Source: Luxibacter massiliensis (lineage in GTDB: Bacteria; Bacillota; Clostridia; Lachnospirales; Lachnospiraceae). Taken from it: DNA of 64,000 nt. The notes beneath the pieces are model-generated. The model had not been told where the DNA came from, made no database searches, and worked only from the letters and a program-made list of their open reading frames with translations. This document shows positions 18,561-30,762 of this stretch, piece after piece. The position numbers were made by a program, and so were the translations under genes. The first letter of the stretch is position 1. The number at the start of each line of letters is the position of its first letter. The stretch is from NCBI RefSeq assembly GCF_900604355.1, contig NZ_UWOE01000002.1:62001-126000 (forward strand), written 5' to 3'.

Positions 18561-18599
18561 AAATTTGGGGGACTGCAAAATTTGCAGTCCCCCAAATTT
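18561..18599 (+). terminator. Terminator after gyrA
   Basis: Perfect long stem AAATTTGGGGGACTGC/GCAGTCCCCCAAATTT with an AAAATTT loop region. The 3' arm itself ends in T-rich sequence, closing the dnaA-gyrA block. Confidence 0.85.
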
Positions 18600-18609
18600 A
18601 AGTCTCATC

Positions 18610-18690
18610 TCTATTGTGCCAAAGCTGCTCTCATTGCCAGTTCTTGTGTATTGTGCCATACATAAACTTCAATAAAGGCTTTTGATACCT
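18610..18690 (-). pseudogene. Possible C-terminal gene fragment
   Basis: On the minus strand one open frame reads SKAFIEVYVWHNTQELAMRA and ends LAQ plus a stop codon, with no start codon or RBS. Upstream the frame runs into the TTGAAC/GTTCAA repeat at 18695-18735. It has coding character but I do not recognise a family. It may be the tail of a lost gene, or simply chance. Confidence 0.25.
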
Positions 18691-18694
18691 TACT

Positions 18695-18735
18695 CAATTT
18701 AAATATACTGATTGAACTGCTAATGTTCAATAAGG
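18695..18735. repeat. TTGAAC/GTTCAA hairpin module, solitary copy
   Basis: ATTGAAC and GTTCAAT around a TGCTAAT loop match the hairpins at 1486, 20530 and 48227, but no 61-bp unit is attached here. Confidence 0.65.
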
Positions 18736-18786
18736 TAAAACGAGTAAAATCATGCAGTGAATATTTTAGGACTATTATCTATGGTT

Positions 18787-19272
18787 TCATTCTTTTTTTG
18801 CAGAATATTCCCTTAAAATAATTTCTGCAGTTTTCTTTACTGTTTCTGAAACAAATTTAGTGCACTGTGCTTTGCGTTCGGGAGAATTTTTTTCTTTCCC
18901 CCTGGTAAGTATACGGCAGCAGGAGGCGCCAAAGGAATTAGTAAAATATTCATGTAGTTCCTGGCTTAATTTAAAGCACTCTTTAATTTGAGGATCACCA
19001 GGGATAGTACGTCCAAAAAAGTAACCCAAGATCATTGTTCCACCGGCAAGAGCACCGCAGATACAGCCTCCGCCACCCAGGCCCCATGGGAACCCTGAGC
19101 TCATGGCAATAGCATCGTCTGATAAATCTAGTTGAAAATGCTTGCGTATAGCGTAAATGACAGCTTCAGAACAGGCAAATCCTGAATGAAAAATTTCAAC
19201 AGCGTCTTTTTGGAGCTCTTTTATATCAATTTCAGTATAAAAATCTGTGTTTAGTTTTTTTCTACTTTCCAT
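18787..19272 (-). CDS. C_GCAxxG_C_C family protein
   Basis: A 161-aa protein with the conserved Cys pattern naming this family: HSGFACSEAV, GGCICGALAGG (the C-GCAxxG block), SFGASCCRIL and AQCTKFV. The Cys set suggests metal or redox chemistry, but the biochemical role is not established. No signal peptide or membrane segment is seen, so it is probably cytoplasmic. GGGGGAAAGCAA precedes the ATG. It is transcribed alone. Confidence 0.85.
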   Translation of the reverse strand: MESRKKLNTDFYTEIDIKELQKDAVEIFHSGFACSEAVIYAIRKHFQLDLSDDAIAMSSGFPWGLGGGGCICGALAGGTMILGYFFGRTIPGDPQIKECFKLSQELHEYFTNSFGASCCRILTRGKEKNSPERKAQCTKFVSETVKKTAEIILREYSAKKE

Positions 19273-19539
19273 TTGCTTTCCCCCATTTATTTTAACTATA
19301 TTGAATTATATATATCTAATTTTTAAATATCCGCATAAATACTATACTTTCAAGCATTTTGAAGTATAGCGAAGCACTCATTTTACCACAAATTTACCAC
19401 CATTGAACGAGCTTTGATATGACTATAAAATAACACTATCAAGACATCATTGACACCAAAATGGTGTCTTTTTTTAAAAGCAGTTAATTATAAAGACTAA
19501 TTGCTGTGTGTAAGGATATGGAAATATCTTATAGAAAAA
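19273..19539. other. Intergenic region with orphan plus-strand terminator
   Basis: GACACC-aaaat-GGTGTC followed by TTTTTTT (19452-19475) is a good intrinsic terminator on the plus strand, yet both flanking genes are on the minus strand. TTACCACAAATTTACCACC lies about 60 nt upstream. This may be a scar of a lost element or gene. Confidence 0.45.
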
Positions 19540-20322
19540 CTATATCTTTTCAACTTTCTTTCTGATTTTTCTTCTTAGCTTAAAAAAGAACCTTTTAGAA
19601 TATTCATCATTCTTCACTAGCAATTCATATGTTTCGATAACACCAAGTGAATACATAAAACCTAATATTCCGACAGCAAGACCAAGGAATACAAGGGCAT
19701 GATATTCTGACCATAAAAGGTAACCTCTTTTAGTTAAGGCAAAAGTTAGTAAGCATACAATAAATAGAACCGTACAAGGAATAGCAACAATTACATATTT
19801 TTTCTTTCTTGAATTATATTCCTTTGTCAGTTCTTTCATATATTCATAATCAAACAACAAGGGTTCTTGTGTCAAAATGTTATATTCTTGTTTTTCAGAA
19901 AACATTCCTATAACAAAAGATATAATTCCAACTGCAAAACAAATTGCCATTCCTAAGTAACGCCAAACAGTATTATCATGGAACATTGTATATGGTATAC
20001 CGGCTAAAACAATAAACATAGCCCCAACGCTAATATAACAACACAGTTTTTTCTGATTAGCTATAAATCCCTTTGCCATTTCTTTACTAACATAATATCC
20101 ATGTTCTTCGTCAACTTGCATAGCCTTTTCATCTTTTAATAAAAAATCAGTAGACACTTCAAAGATATTTGATAATAGCAAAAGTTTTTCCGTTTCTGGA
20201 AACCCTTGATTATTTTCCCATTTGCTAATAGCTTGTCTTGTAGTTCCGACTTGCTCAGCTAAAGCCTCTTGTGATAACCCTTTTTCTTTTCTTAACTTAA
20301 AAATCTTTTTACCTAAACTCAT
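19540..20322 (-). CDS. XRE-family regulator with membrane domain
   Basis: 260 aa from the ATG of MSLGKKIFKLRKEKGLSQ, behind AGGAGG; an upstream start at 20376 adds 18 unsupported residues. An N-terminal HTH_3 domain (residues 5-60, with GTTRQAISKWENNQGFPE) is followed by a cytoplasmic linker and about four hydrophobic segments (roughly 95-115, 120-140, 180-200, 205-230) before a basic tail. The architecture suggests a membrane-tethered repressor sensing an envelope or ligand signal. The target is unknown. A palindrome overlapping its probable -35 box suggests autoregulation. Confidence 0.8.
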   Translation of the reverse strand: MSLGKKIFKLRKEKGLSQEALAEQVGTTRQAISKWENNQGFPETEKLLLLSNIFEVSTDFLLKDEKAMQVDEEHGYYVSKEMAKGFIANQKKLCCYISVGAMFIVLAGIPYTMFHDNTVWRYLGMAICFAVGIISFVIGMFSEKQEYNILTQEPLLFDYEYMKELTKEYNSRKKKYVIVAIPCTVLFIVCLLTFALTKRGYLLWSEYHALVFLGLAVGILGFMYSLGVIETYELLVKNDEYSKRFFFKLRRKIRKKVEKI

Positions 20323-20378
20323 TGCGTAATACCTCCTGTGATTTGATAAACAAATTCTATCAAGCCACGTTGTCATAT

Positions 20379-20418
20379 TCTATATTTCTTGAAATGCACA
20401 TTAGCAACTTTGAGTTGC
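20379..20418 (-). promoter_or_regulatory. Candidate promoter and operator of the membrane XRE gene
   Basis: On the minus strand TTGCTA, 17 nt, TATAGA. The perfect palindrome GCAACT-TTG-AGTTGC (20404-20418) overlaps the -35 box, a plausible self-operator. Read on the plus strand it is followed by a T run (CTGTGTTTTTTTT), so a terminator role is the alternative. Confidence 0.45.
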
Positions 20419-20529
20419 AACTGTGTTTTTTTTCTGGAATCATGCTCTTTTATCAAAAATTGGAGATTTTTATTGCATTTTCTATAAATTATGATAATTG
20501 TTTTATGATGAATATTTGTATATTTTTAT

Positions 20530-20625
20530 ATATCTTATTGAATTACTAATGTTCAATAAGTATACTTAAAGGGCCCCCTAAATACATGCCCTTCGGACGG
20601 GCGACTGCGTTTAATAAGGTTATAC
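20530..20625 (-). repeat. 61-bp-family repeat with hairpin module
   Basis: The TTATTGAAT/GTTCAATAA hairpin is joined to one unit in inverted orientation: AAAGGGCCCCC, a GCCCTTCGGACGGGC core and AATAAGGTTATAC. It lies about 100 nt upstream of the fumarase operon start. The rest of the 20419-20725 gap shows nothing else recognisable. Confidence 0.7.
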
Positions 20626-20725
20626 TATAAAAAATGGCAAAAGGAAAGTAAGAAAGTCAGATTTTATAAAAAGACAAAAACAATTGAAAAGTTAAAAGCC
20701 ATGGAAAGGAAAAACATTATATATT

Positions 20726-21571
20726 ATGATTCGGACAATTAATGTTGAAAAAATTACAGAAAATATAAAAGAGATGTGTATAGAAGCAAATTATTTTTTG
20801 TCATCAGATATGAAGAAAGCTATGGGAGAAGCTGCAAAAAAGGAAGAAGCTTTATTAGGGAAGCAAATATTAGCTCAACTCCAGGAAAACTTGGAGATTG
20901 CAGCATCTGAAACAATACCAATTTGTCAGGATACAGGAATGGCAGTAATTTTTTTGGATATTGGGCAGGATGTGCATTTAGAAGGAGGATCTCTAGAAGA
21001 TGCAGTCAATGAAGGTGTCCGCCGTGGATATATAGAGGGATATTTAAGAAAGTCTGTGGTCAGAGATCCTATCGATAGGGAAAATACAAAAGATAATACA
21101 CCAGCGGTTATTCATACAAAAATAGTTGAGGGGGATAAAGTAAAGATTAAAGTAGCGCCGAAAGGATTCGGAAGTGAAAATATGAGCCGGGTATTTATGC
21201 TAAAGCCGGCAGAAGGAATAGAGGGGGTAAAACAAGCAGTTCTGACTGCTGTGAGAGATGCGGGGCCGAATGCCTGTCCTCCTATGGTTGTAGGAGTAGG
21301 TGTCGGAGGAACATTTGAAAAATGTGCTATAATGGCAAAAGAAGCTTTGACTAGAGAAGTAGGTACTCATTCTGACATTCCATATGTAAATGAATTAGAA
21401 AAAGAACTGTTAGAGAAAATTAATAAACTAGGAATTGGGCCAGGCGGCCTTGGCGGAACAATAACAGCATTAGCTGTCCATATCAATACTTACCCCACAC
21501 ATATTGCAGGATTACCTGTGGGGGTAAACATTTGCTGCCATGTGAACAGACATATAGAGAGAGAGATCTGA
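20726..21571 (+). CDS. fumA: Class I fumarate hydratase, alpha subunit
   Basis: Catalytic Fe-S domain of the two-subunit, oxygen-sensitive class I fumarase (fumarate plus water to malate). It is 281 aa. Likely [4Fe-4S] ligands are the Cys in ETIPICQDTGMAV, in AGPNACPPMVVGVG and in LPVGVNICCHVNRH. L-tartrate dehydratase alpha is a close alternative, because the family splits by substrate and not by obvious motif. The beta subunit follows 92 nt downstream, with a palindromic repeat in between. The RBS (GGAAAGG) is unusually far from the ATG, about 15 nt. Confidence 0.88.
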   Translation: MIRTINVEKITENIKEMCIEANYFLSSDMKKAMGEAAKKEEALLGKQILAQLQENLEIAASETIPICQDTGMAVIFLDIGQDVHLEGGSLEDAVNEGVRRGYIEGYLRKSVVRDPIDRENTKDNTPAVIHTKIVEGDKVKIKVAPKGFGSENMSRVFMLKPAEGIEGVKQAVLTAVRDAGPNACPPMVVGVGVGGTFEKCAIMAKEALTREVGTHSDIPYVNELEKELLEKINKLGIGPGGLGGTITALAVHINTYPTHIAGLPVGVNICCHVNRHIEREI

Positions 21572-21640
21572 GCAAAGGGGGACTGTCCCTTTTGCAAAGG
21601 GGACTGTCCCCTTTGTTTTTCATTTTCAGAATATTCTGAT
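21571..21640 (-). repeat. GGGGACTGTCCCC-family repeat, copy 1
   Basis: AGGGGGACTGTCCC and GGGGACTGTCCCC are joined by TTTTGCAAA and flanked on the right by the family's asymmetric end CATTTTCAGAATATTC. It begins at the last base of the alpha-subunit stop codon and fills the spacer before the beta subunit. Confidence 0.85.
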
Positions 21641-21663
21641 AAATCATTGAGAAAGGATACGTT

Positions 21664-22218
21664 ATGGACAAGTATATTACAACCCCTATTACTAAAGAAA
21701 TTACAAAATCCCTTCATTCAGGAGATTATGTTTATATTACAGGAACTATTTATACGGCACGGGATGCTGCACATAAGAGAATGTATGAAATTTTGGAAGA
21801 AGGGAAAACCCTTCCTATTAATTTAAAGGACCAGATTATTTATTACATGGGTCCCTCCCCTGCACGTGAAGGGCGTCCTATAGGTTCTGCGGGACCTACA
21901 ACTGCCAGCCGGATGGATAAATATACCCCACGTTTTTTAGACTTAGGCCTTGGCGCTATGATTGGCAAAGGAAAAAGGAGTAAAGAAGTCATTGATGCAA
22001 TTGTCAGAAATGATTCTGTTTATTTTGCAGCCGTTGGAGGAGCAGGTGCTTTACTATCAAAATGTATCACAAGTTCTGAAGTTATCGTTTATAATGATTT
22101 AGGGACTGAAGCTATCCGCAGGCTTACAGTTGAAAAATTACCTGTAATTGTTGTAGTTGACAGTCAAGGAAATAACTTATATGAGACTGCAATTAAAGAA
22201 TATAATCGGGAAATATAA
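21664..22218 (+). CDS. fumB: Class I fumarate hydratase, beta subunit
   Basis: C-terminal swivel-type domain of class I fumarase as a separate 184-aa chain. YITGTIYTARDAAHKR near the start and the block MGPSPAREGRPIGSAGPTT, then MDKYTPRFLDLG, are typical, as is AAVGGAGALLSKCI. GAGAAAGGAT precedes the ATG. It forms the enzyme with the upstream alpha subunit; the tartrate dehydratase beta alternative applies here too. Confidence 0.88.
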   Translation: MDKYITTPITKEITKSLHSGDYVYITGTIYTARDAAHKRMYEILEEGKTLPINLKDQIIYYMGPSPAREGRPIGSAGPTTASRMDKYTPRFLDLGLGAMIGKGKRSKEVIDAIVRNDSVYFAAVGGAGALLSKCITSSEVIVYNDLGTEAIRRLTVEKLPVIVVVDSQGNNLYETAIKEYNREI

Positions 22219-22309
22219 AAAGTGTGGACTGTTATATCCAGTGGACTCATTATGCATATCTTTTAGTACAGATGCATATTTAAAATAATTTTATTGAGAG
22301 GAAAACGTG

Positions 22310-23023
22310 ATGAAGCGTATATTACTGATGGTTTTTAGAAATATTATATTAGTTCCTTTTATGTGGTGCCGCTTGTGTTACCATGCATCCCATACAGAGA
22401 AATATACTGAAAAGCAGCAGTATGATTTACTTAAATTTATTGTACTTCGTGCAAATAAAGGTGGGAATGTGCGGATTATTACTCATGGCGTTGAAAATAT
22501 ACCTCAGGAGAATGGCTTTATGTTTTTTCCGAATCATCAAGGCTTATATGATGTACTTGCAATTCTTGAGGCATGCCCGAAGCCATTTTCAGTTGTAGCA
22601 AAAAAAGATATAGGAAATATTCCATTTTTAAAACAAGTATTTGCCTGTATGAAAGCCTATTTATTAGACCGGGAAAATATACGGCAGGCAATGCAGGTAA
22701 TTATGGATGTATCAAATGAAGTAAAAAATGGAAGAAACTATCTAATTTTTGCAGAAGGGACAAGATCTAAAAATGGGAATAAAATAGGAGAATTTAAAGG
22801 AGGCAGCTTTAAATCTGCTACTAAAGCAAAATGCCCTATTGTCCCCGTAGCGCTGATAGATTCTTTTAAACCTTTTGATACGAATACCATCAATAAAGTT
22901 AGCGTGCAAGTGCATTTTTTAAAGCCATTATATTATGAAGAATATAAAAACATGAAAACAACAGAAATTGCGGCATTGGTGCAGGAAAAGATACAAAATA
23001 CAATTGAAGAAAATGTAAAATAA
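22310..23023 (+). CDS. PlsC-type lysophospholipid acyltransferase
   Basis: Probable 1-acyl-sn-glycerol-3-phosphate acyltransferase, transferring a fatty acyl group to make phosphatidic acid. The ATG at 22310 is better spaced from GAGAGG than the adjacent in-frame GTG at 22307. The 237-aa protein has an N-terminal membrane-associated stretch and the acyltransferase motifs NHQGLYD (H-x4-D) near residue 75 and FAEGTRSKNG near 145, then a CPIVPVALI block. No phospholipid-synthesis neighbours are seen. Confidence 0.9.
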   Translation: MKRILLMVFRNIILVPFMWCRLCYHASHTEKYTEKQQYDLLKFIVLRANKGGNVRIITHGVENIPQENGFMFFPNHQGLYDVLAILEACPKPFSVVAKKDIGNIPFLKQVFACMKAYLLDRENIRQAMQVIMDVSNEVKNGRNYLIFAEGTRSKNGNKIGEFKGGSFKSATKAKCPIVPVALIDSFKPFDTNTINKVSVQVHFLKPLYYEEYKNMKTTEIAALVQEKIQNTIEENVK

Positions 23024-23033
23024 GATCCAGATA

Positions 23034-23130
23034 GGAGTGCCGCTTTTCTTGCGGCGTTGGATACGCCATAACGTTCTCCATAATGAATAAGTGATAGACG
23101 ATATCTCATATCTCGTGTCATACTTGCCAT
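23034..23130 (-). pseudogene. Truncated IS481-type transposase N-terminus
   Basis: An RBS (AGGAG) and ATG are followed by MASMTRDMRYRLSLIHYGER, then YGVSNAARK, which resembles the helix-turn-helix start of IS481-like DDE transposases. Homology-like sequence stops after about 32 codons. The remaining catalytic domain is absent, and the frame runs antisense into the acyltransferase. A dead scrap of an insertion sequence. Confidence 0.6.
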
Positions 23131-23271
23131 GGGAGGATACTCCTTTATGTTTTTTGGGTTGTGGTGATTCAAATATATCACAAAGAGAGGTAATTCTCGT
23201 TTTTAATTATTCAGTTGTAACACGTGTATTGTAATCCTACACAAGTAGTTGAAAAATATTAAAGATTATTG

Positions 23272-23300
23272 TTGACATTATAGATTCCGTTTAGTATAAT
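23272..23300 (+). promoter_or_regulatory. tRNA-Ser promoter
   Basis: Consensus TTGACA and TATAAT with a 17-nt spacer, about 75 nt upstream of tRNA-Ser. Confidence 0.85.
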
Positions 23301-23374
23301 AATTTTTGCACTATTGGTGTATAATTAGATATAAGCTGCGGATTATGATTGATTTGCAGTCGTATTCAGAATCA

Positions 23375-23462
23375 GGAGAAATACTCAAGAGGCTGAAGAG
23401 GCGCCCCTGCTAAGGGTGTAGGTCGGGAAACCGGCGCGAGGGTTCAAATCCCTCTTTCTCCG
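23375..23462 (+). tRNA. tRNA-Ser (GCT)
   Basis: 88-nt class II tRNA with a long variable arm, acceptor stem GGAGAAA/TTTCTCC, anticodon GCT in CCCTGCTAAGG and T-loop GGTTCAAATCC. CCA is not encoded. It lies upstream of the rRNA operon under its own promoter. Confidence 0.95.
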
Positions 23463-23604
23463 TTTCGATATTTTCCAGAACTACTGGTATCACCAGTAGT
23501 TTTTCCATGTAAGGTGGAGTATTGTGGGATGATATCGATTTGTCTACTAAATATAGTATGTAAAAACCAAGTTTGGAAAAAGTTGAAAAATTGTAAAAAA
23601 ACTA

Positions 23605-23634
23605 TTGACAAATATGGGAAATAAATGATATTAT
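23605..23634 (+). promoter_or_regulatory. rRNA operon promoter
   Basis: TTGACA and TATTAT spaced by 18 nt, about 200 nt before 16S. It is the closest strong promoter to the rRNA genes and is preceded by A-rich sequence resembling an UP element. Confidence 0.75.
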
Positions 23635-23679
23635 GTTTAGGCTGACTCGTGAGAGACAGTAAATGACAAAAAGGACCTT

Positions 23680-23700
23680 GATAACTGAACAATAGACAAC
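23680..23700 (+). other. 16S processing stem, 5' arm
   Basis: The 20 nt ATAACTGAACAATAGACAAC (23681-23700) are exactly complementary to 25394-25413 beyond the 16S 3' end. This is the long helix cut by RNase III during 16S maturation. Confidence 0.85.
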
Positions 23701-23834
23701 AGACCTTGAAAATTTCAGAAGAGAGAAATTCAGAAGGACAGCATCGAGAGATGCACCCACCACTGGGGAGGCCCAGTGGGAAAAGTAAACGGGAAAGAAT
23801 TAGCTGGAGTTAATTCTGGACTGGATGCAGACGC

Positions 23835-25374
<1,540 letters not shown>

Positions 25375-25488
25375 ACGAGAGAAGTAGAGGGCCGTTGTCT
25401 ATTGTTCAGTTATTAAGCAGAGCGCTTGGCGGGGCAGGGCCGGGTCAAGCGGGGGGCAAGGCAAGGAGGAAGCTTAATAACGAGGCAT

Positions 25489-25605
25489 TTTGGCGGCGAT
25501 GCGCTTGGGGGCAACACCCGTACCCATCCCGAACACGATGGTTAAGGCCCAAGCGGCCGATGGTACTGCACTGGCGACGGTGTGGGAGAGCAGGTGGCCG
25601 CCAAA
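25489..25605 (+). rRNA. rrf: 5S ribosomal RNA, located between 16S and 23S
   Basis: 117 nt closed by a 9-bp stem TTTGGCGGC/GCCGCCAAA, with the typical core ACCCGTACCCATCCCGAACA and GGGAGAGCAGG near the 3' end. It lies 118 nt after 16S and ahead of 23S, and no second 5S follows 23S before tRNA-Asp. The gene order is therefore 16S-5S-23S and not the common 16S-23S-5S. Confidence 0.95.
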
Positions 25606-25697
25606 TAAAAAAAAGAGGGGCAGTGTTTACCAGCGACCAGGGCCCAGGAAAGATCCTGGGGCGTGGTGGCTGATAAAGCAGCCAGGAATGTACCTTG

Positions 25698-25716
25698 AAA
25701 ACTGCATACAAAGTAA
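25698..25716 (+). other. 23S processing stem, 5' arm
   Basis: AAAACTGCATACAAAGTAA is exactly complementary to 28790-28808 after 23S. The helix encloses 23S only and leaves the 5S gene between the two processing stalks. Confidence 0.85.
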
Positions 25717-25867
25717 GAGAAGATAGACAAAGAAGATATCAAGACATCCGAGGCCATGCCCGAAGGGGCATGGGAGTCCTGAAGAAAACAGGCGTAAAAA
25801 AAATTGACCTAATGCCAACCCATGCCACGCTAGGCATGAGTGGCCGTGGGAGTCCCACGGCGGGGGT

Positions 25868-28763
<2,896 letters not shown>

Positions 28764-28831
28764 AGGAAGGCAGTAGGGAAGGGTGTGCGTTACTTTGTAT
28801 GCAGTTTTTAGGGTATATACCTTATGAATAA

Positions 28832-28905
28832 GGCCCAGTGGCTCAGTTGGTTAGAGCGCCGCCCTGTCACGGCGGAGGTCGAGAGTTCGAGTCTCTTCTG
28901 GGTCG
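28832..28905 (+). tRNA. tRNA-Asp (GTC)
   Basis: 74 nt; stem GGCCCAG/CTGGGTC, anticodon GTC in CCCTGTCACGG, T-loop AGTTCGAGTCT. First tRNA after 23S. Confidence 0.96.
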
Positions 28906-28910
28906 TTTGT

Positions 28911-28983
28911 GGGATCTTAGCTCAGCTGGGAGAGCATCTGCCTTACAAGCAGAGGGTCATAGGTTCGAGCCCTATAGGTCCCA
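28911..28983 (+). tRNA. tRNA-Val (TAC)
   Basis: 73 nt; stem GGGATCT/AGGTCCC, anticodon TAC in CCTTACAAGC, T-loop GGTTCGAGCC. Five nt after tRNA-Asp. Confidence 0.95.
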
Positions 28984-28996
28984 CTTACTAAAATAT

Positions 28997-29078
28997 GGAT
29001 GGATTCCCGAGTGGCCAAAGGGGGCAGACTGTAAATCTGTTGGCAACGCCTTCGAAGGTTCGAATCCTTCTCCATCCA
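28997..29078 (+). tRNA. tRNA-Tyr (GTA)
   Basis: 82-nt class II tRNA; stem GGATGGA/TCCATCC, anticodon GTA in GACTGTAAATC, long variable arm, T-loop GGTTCGAATCC. Confidence 0.95.
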
Positions 29079-29194
29079 TTCCGATGGTGAAGTCGGAACG
29101 TACCGGCTGCTAAATTTGTGAATATGTTCACTAAGGGTGTCGGTATGTATGGCACATAAGCAATTAAAGAATAGTTGTTAAGTGCTCATAACTA

Positions 29195-29267
29195 GCCGAT
29201 GTGGCTCAATTGGCAGAGCAGCTGATTTGTAATCAGCAGGTTATCGGTTCGAGTCCGATCATCGGCT
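29195..29267 (+). tRNA. tRNA-Thr (TGT)
   Basis: 73 nt; stem GCCGATG/CATCGGC, anticodon TGT in ATTTGTAATC, T-loop GGTTCGAGTCC. A 116-nt spacer with no recognisable RNA separates it from tRNA-Tyr. Confidence 0.95.
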
Positions 29268-29298
29268 TTATCTCAGAAAGAGATAATTAATTTAATAT

Positions 29299-29372
<74 letters not shown>

Positions 29373-29529
29373 TTTACACGTGGTAATTCAGAGTGTGCAT
29401 AAACAGATAGATTTGGCTTTTAAGCTTGCTTAAACAAGCAGAATTATTTGTGGATATAGGCAATAATGCCATAACTGAAAGAACAAAGTTCTTGAGGGAG
29501 CACATGGAGATGAAAGAAGATGTGTATAT

Positions 29530-29602
<73 letters not shown>

Positions 29603-29613
29603 TTTTTTAATTT

Positions 29614-29653
29614 ACGCTGATTCCCTATTTATAGACGGGTTTCAGCGTTTTTA
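29614..29653 (+). terminator. Terminator of the rRNA-tRNA operon
   Basis: ACGCTGA and TTCAGCGT arms around a 20-nt loop, followed by TTTTTAATTTTT, right after tRNA-Phe. The rest of the gap to 29846 is AT-rich with nothing else recognised. Confidence 0.7.
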
Positions 29654-29846
29654 ATTTTTGGTAAAAAATAGAGAATTAAAATCTAATGGGGGTAATAGTT
29701 TTTTATAAAAAGTTTTTTGTGTGGATTGAACCTGGATTTACAGCTAAGATTACGTGGTTGATTCTGAGAGGCAGAACTTTTATATTAACAGATATAGAAG
29801 TTTTATAATTTTAAAGTTTAGTATACAAAAAAATTTATAGTATGAT

Positions 29847-29868
29847 GCGACGGAATGTTTACAAATCT
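29847..29868 (+). promoter_or_regulatory. Shared upstream element of first mini-XRE gene
   Basis: GCGACGGAATGTTTACAAA recurs almost identically at 30214. TTTACA can act as a -35 box, with TAATAT 18 nt on as the -10, so the conserved part reaches into the promoter. A shared operator is likely. Confidence 0.55.
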
Positions 29869-29911
29869 TGCCATATAGTGCTAATATCTTTACAGGAAAG
29901 GATTTGGTATT

Positions 29912-30124
29912 ATGGAAAATAACATTGGCAAAAATATACGCCGTTTCAGAGTTGCTAAAGGAATGACACAACAGCAGTTGGCAGACAAATTATATGTGAC
30001 GCGCTCAGCTCTGTCCAGTTATGAAAATGGAGGACGTACCCCTAGCTTGGCAATGGCTATTTTAATTGCAGATTTTTTTCAAGTTACTTTGGATGAGTTA
30101 GTCGGCAGAAATGTAAAAATTTAA
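29912..30124 (+). CDS. Small XRE/HTH_3 transcriptional regulator
   Basis: 70 aa made almost entirely of one Cro/CI-type helix-turn-helix (residues 7-60): IRRFRVAKGMTQQQLADKL, then YVTRSALSSYENGGRTPS. It lacks any sensor or oligomerisation domain. AAAGGATTTGG precedes the ATG. It is paralogous to the gene at 30281 and shares its upstream sequence, so the pair looks like a tandem duplication. Targets are unknown. Confidence 0.85.
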   Translation: MENNIGKNIRRFRVAKGMTQQQLADKLYVTRSALSSYENGGRTPSLAMAILIADFFQVTLDELVGRNVKI

Positions 30125-30213
30125 ATGTAATTAGAAACAGTTTTATTAGATATATGCTAAAGATGACTTTCTAATATTTTTGGTTTATAAGGAATATAGT
30201 AGAAAATAAAATT

Positions 30214-30237
30214 GCGACAGAATGTTTACAAACTCTT
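30214..30237 (+). promoter_or_regulatory. Shared upstream element of second mini-XRE gene
   Basis: GCGACAGAATGTTTACAAA differs from the copy at 29847 by one base. TTTACA and TACCAT are 17 nt apart. Confidence 0.55.
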
Positions 30238-30280
30238 ATTTAAATGATACCATATATAAAGTAAGAAAGGATATGGTATT

Positions 30281-30490
30281 ATGACATCTAATATTAGCGA
30301 GAACATTCGTATATTAAGAAAAAACAGTGGAATGACGCAGGAGCAGCTTGCAAAAAGATTATTTATAACACGGCAGGCCTTATCTAATTATGAAAACGGC
30401 AGTAGGCTCCCTAATTTACTCACAGCTATAGCGATTGCCAATGTTTTTAATATTTCTCTGGATATTTTGTCCGGCAGAAAAGTTAAGTAA
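30281..30490 (+). CDS. Small XRE/HTH_3 transcriptional regulator, paralogue
   Basis: 69 aa, single HTH_3 domain: IRILRKNSGMTQEQLAKRL, then FITRQALSNYENGSRLPN. It ends LDILSGRKVK, where its neighbour ends LDELVGRNVKI. About half of the residues match the 29912 gene by eye, with the same start context (GGTATTATG). The two may cross-regulate through the shared upstream element. Confidence 0.85.
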   Translation: MTSNISENIRILRKNSGMTQEQLAKRLFITRQALSNYENGSRLPNLLTAIAIANVFNISLDILSGRKVK

Positions 30491-30521
30491 GGAATATGTG
30501 TAGAGGATATATATGATAGGA

Positions 30522-30565
30522 TATCGTAGGACTAATTATTAACTTATTGGGCCTACGGTATTTTT
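30522..30565 (+). terminator. Terminator after mini-XRE pair
   Basis: CGTAGG/CCTACG arms with TATTTTTAT downstream. Confidence 0.65.
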
Positions 30566-30762
30566 ATGTATATTTTGTGGCAAATATATTTTATAATAGA
30601 ATAGTCAAATATATGTTATTGGACAGGATCTGTTTGCTTGTAAGGGCATATTATAAGGATCGTCCTTTAGGGGAATATATTGTTGGCTGTAGTATTTTCC
30701 CCCGAGGGCATGTACGGTAGGATGTATTTGGTATATAATGTAAGATTTGATGGGGGAATATA

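Noticed and set aside
28838..29113. 91-codon ORF over tRNA-Asp, Val and Tyr
   Set aside because: Its sequence is wholly explained by three intact tRNA genes.
29079..29194. Possible extra RNA gene between tRNA-Tyr and tRNA-Thr
   Set aside because: No cloverleaf, T-loop or other known RNA signature could be found in this spacer.
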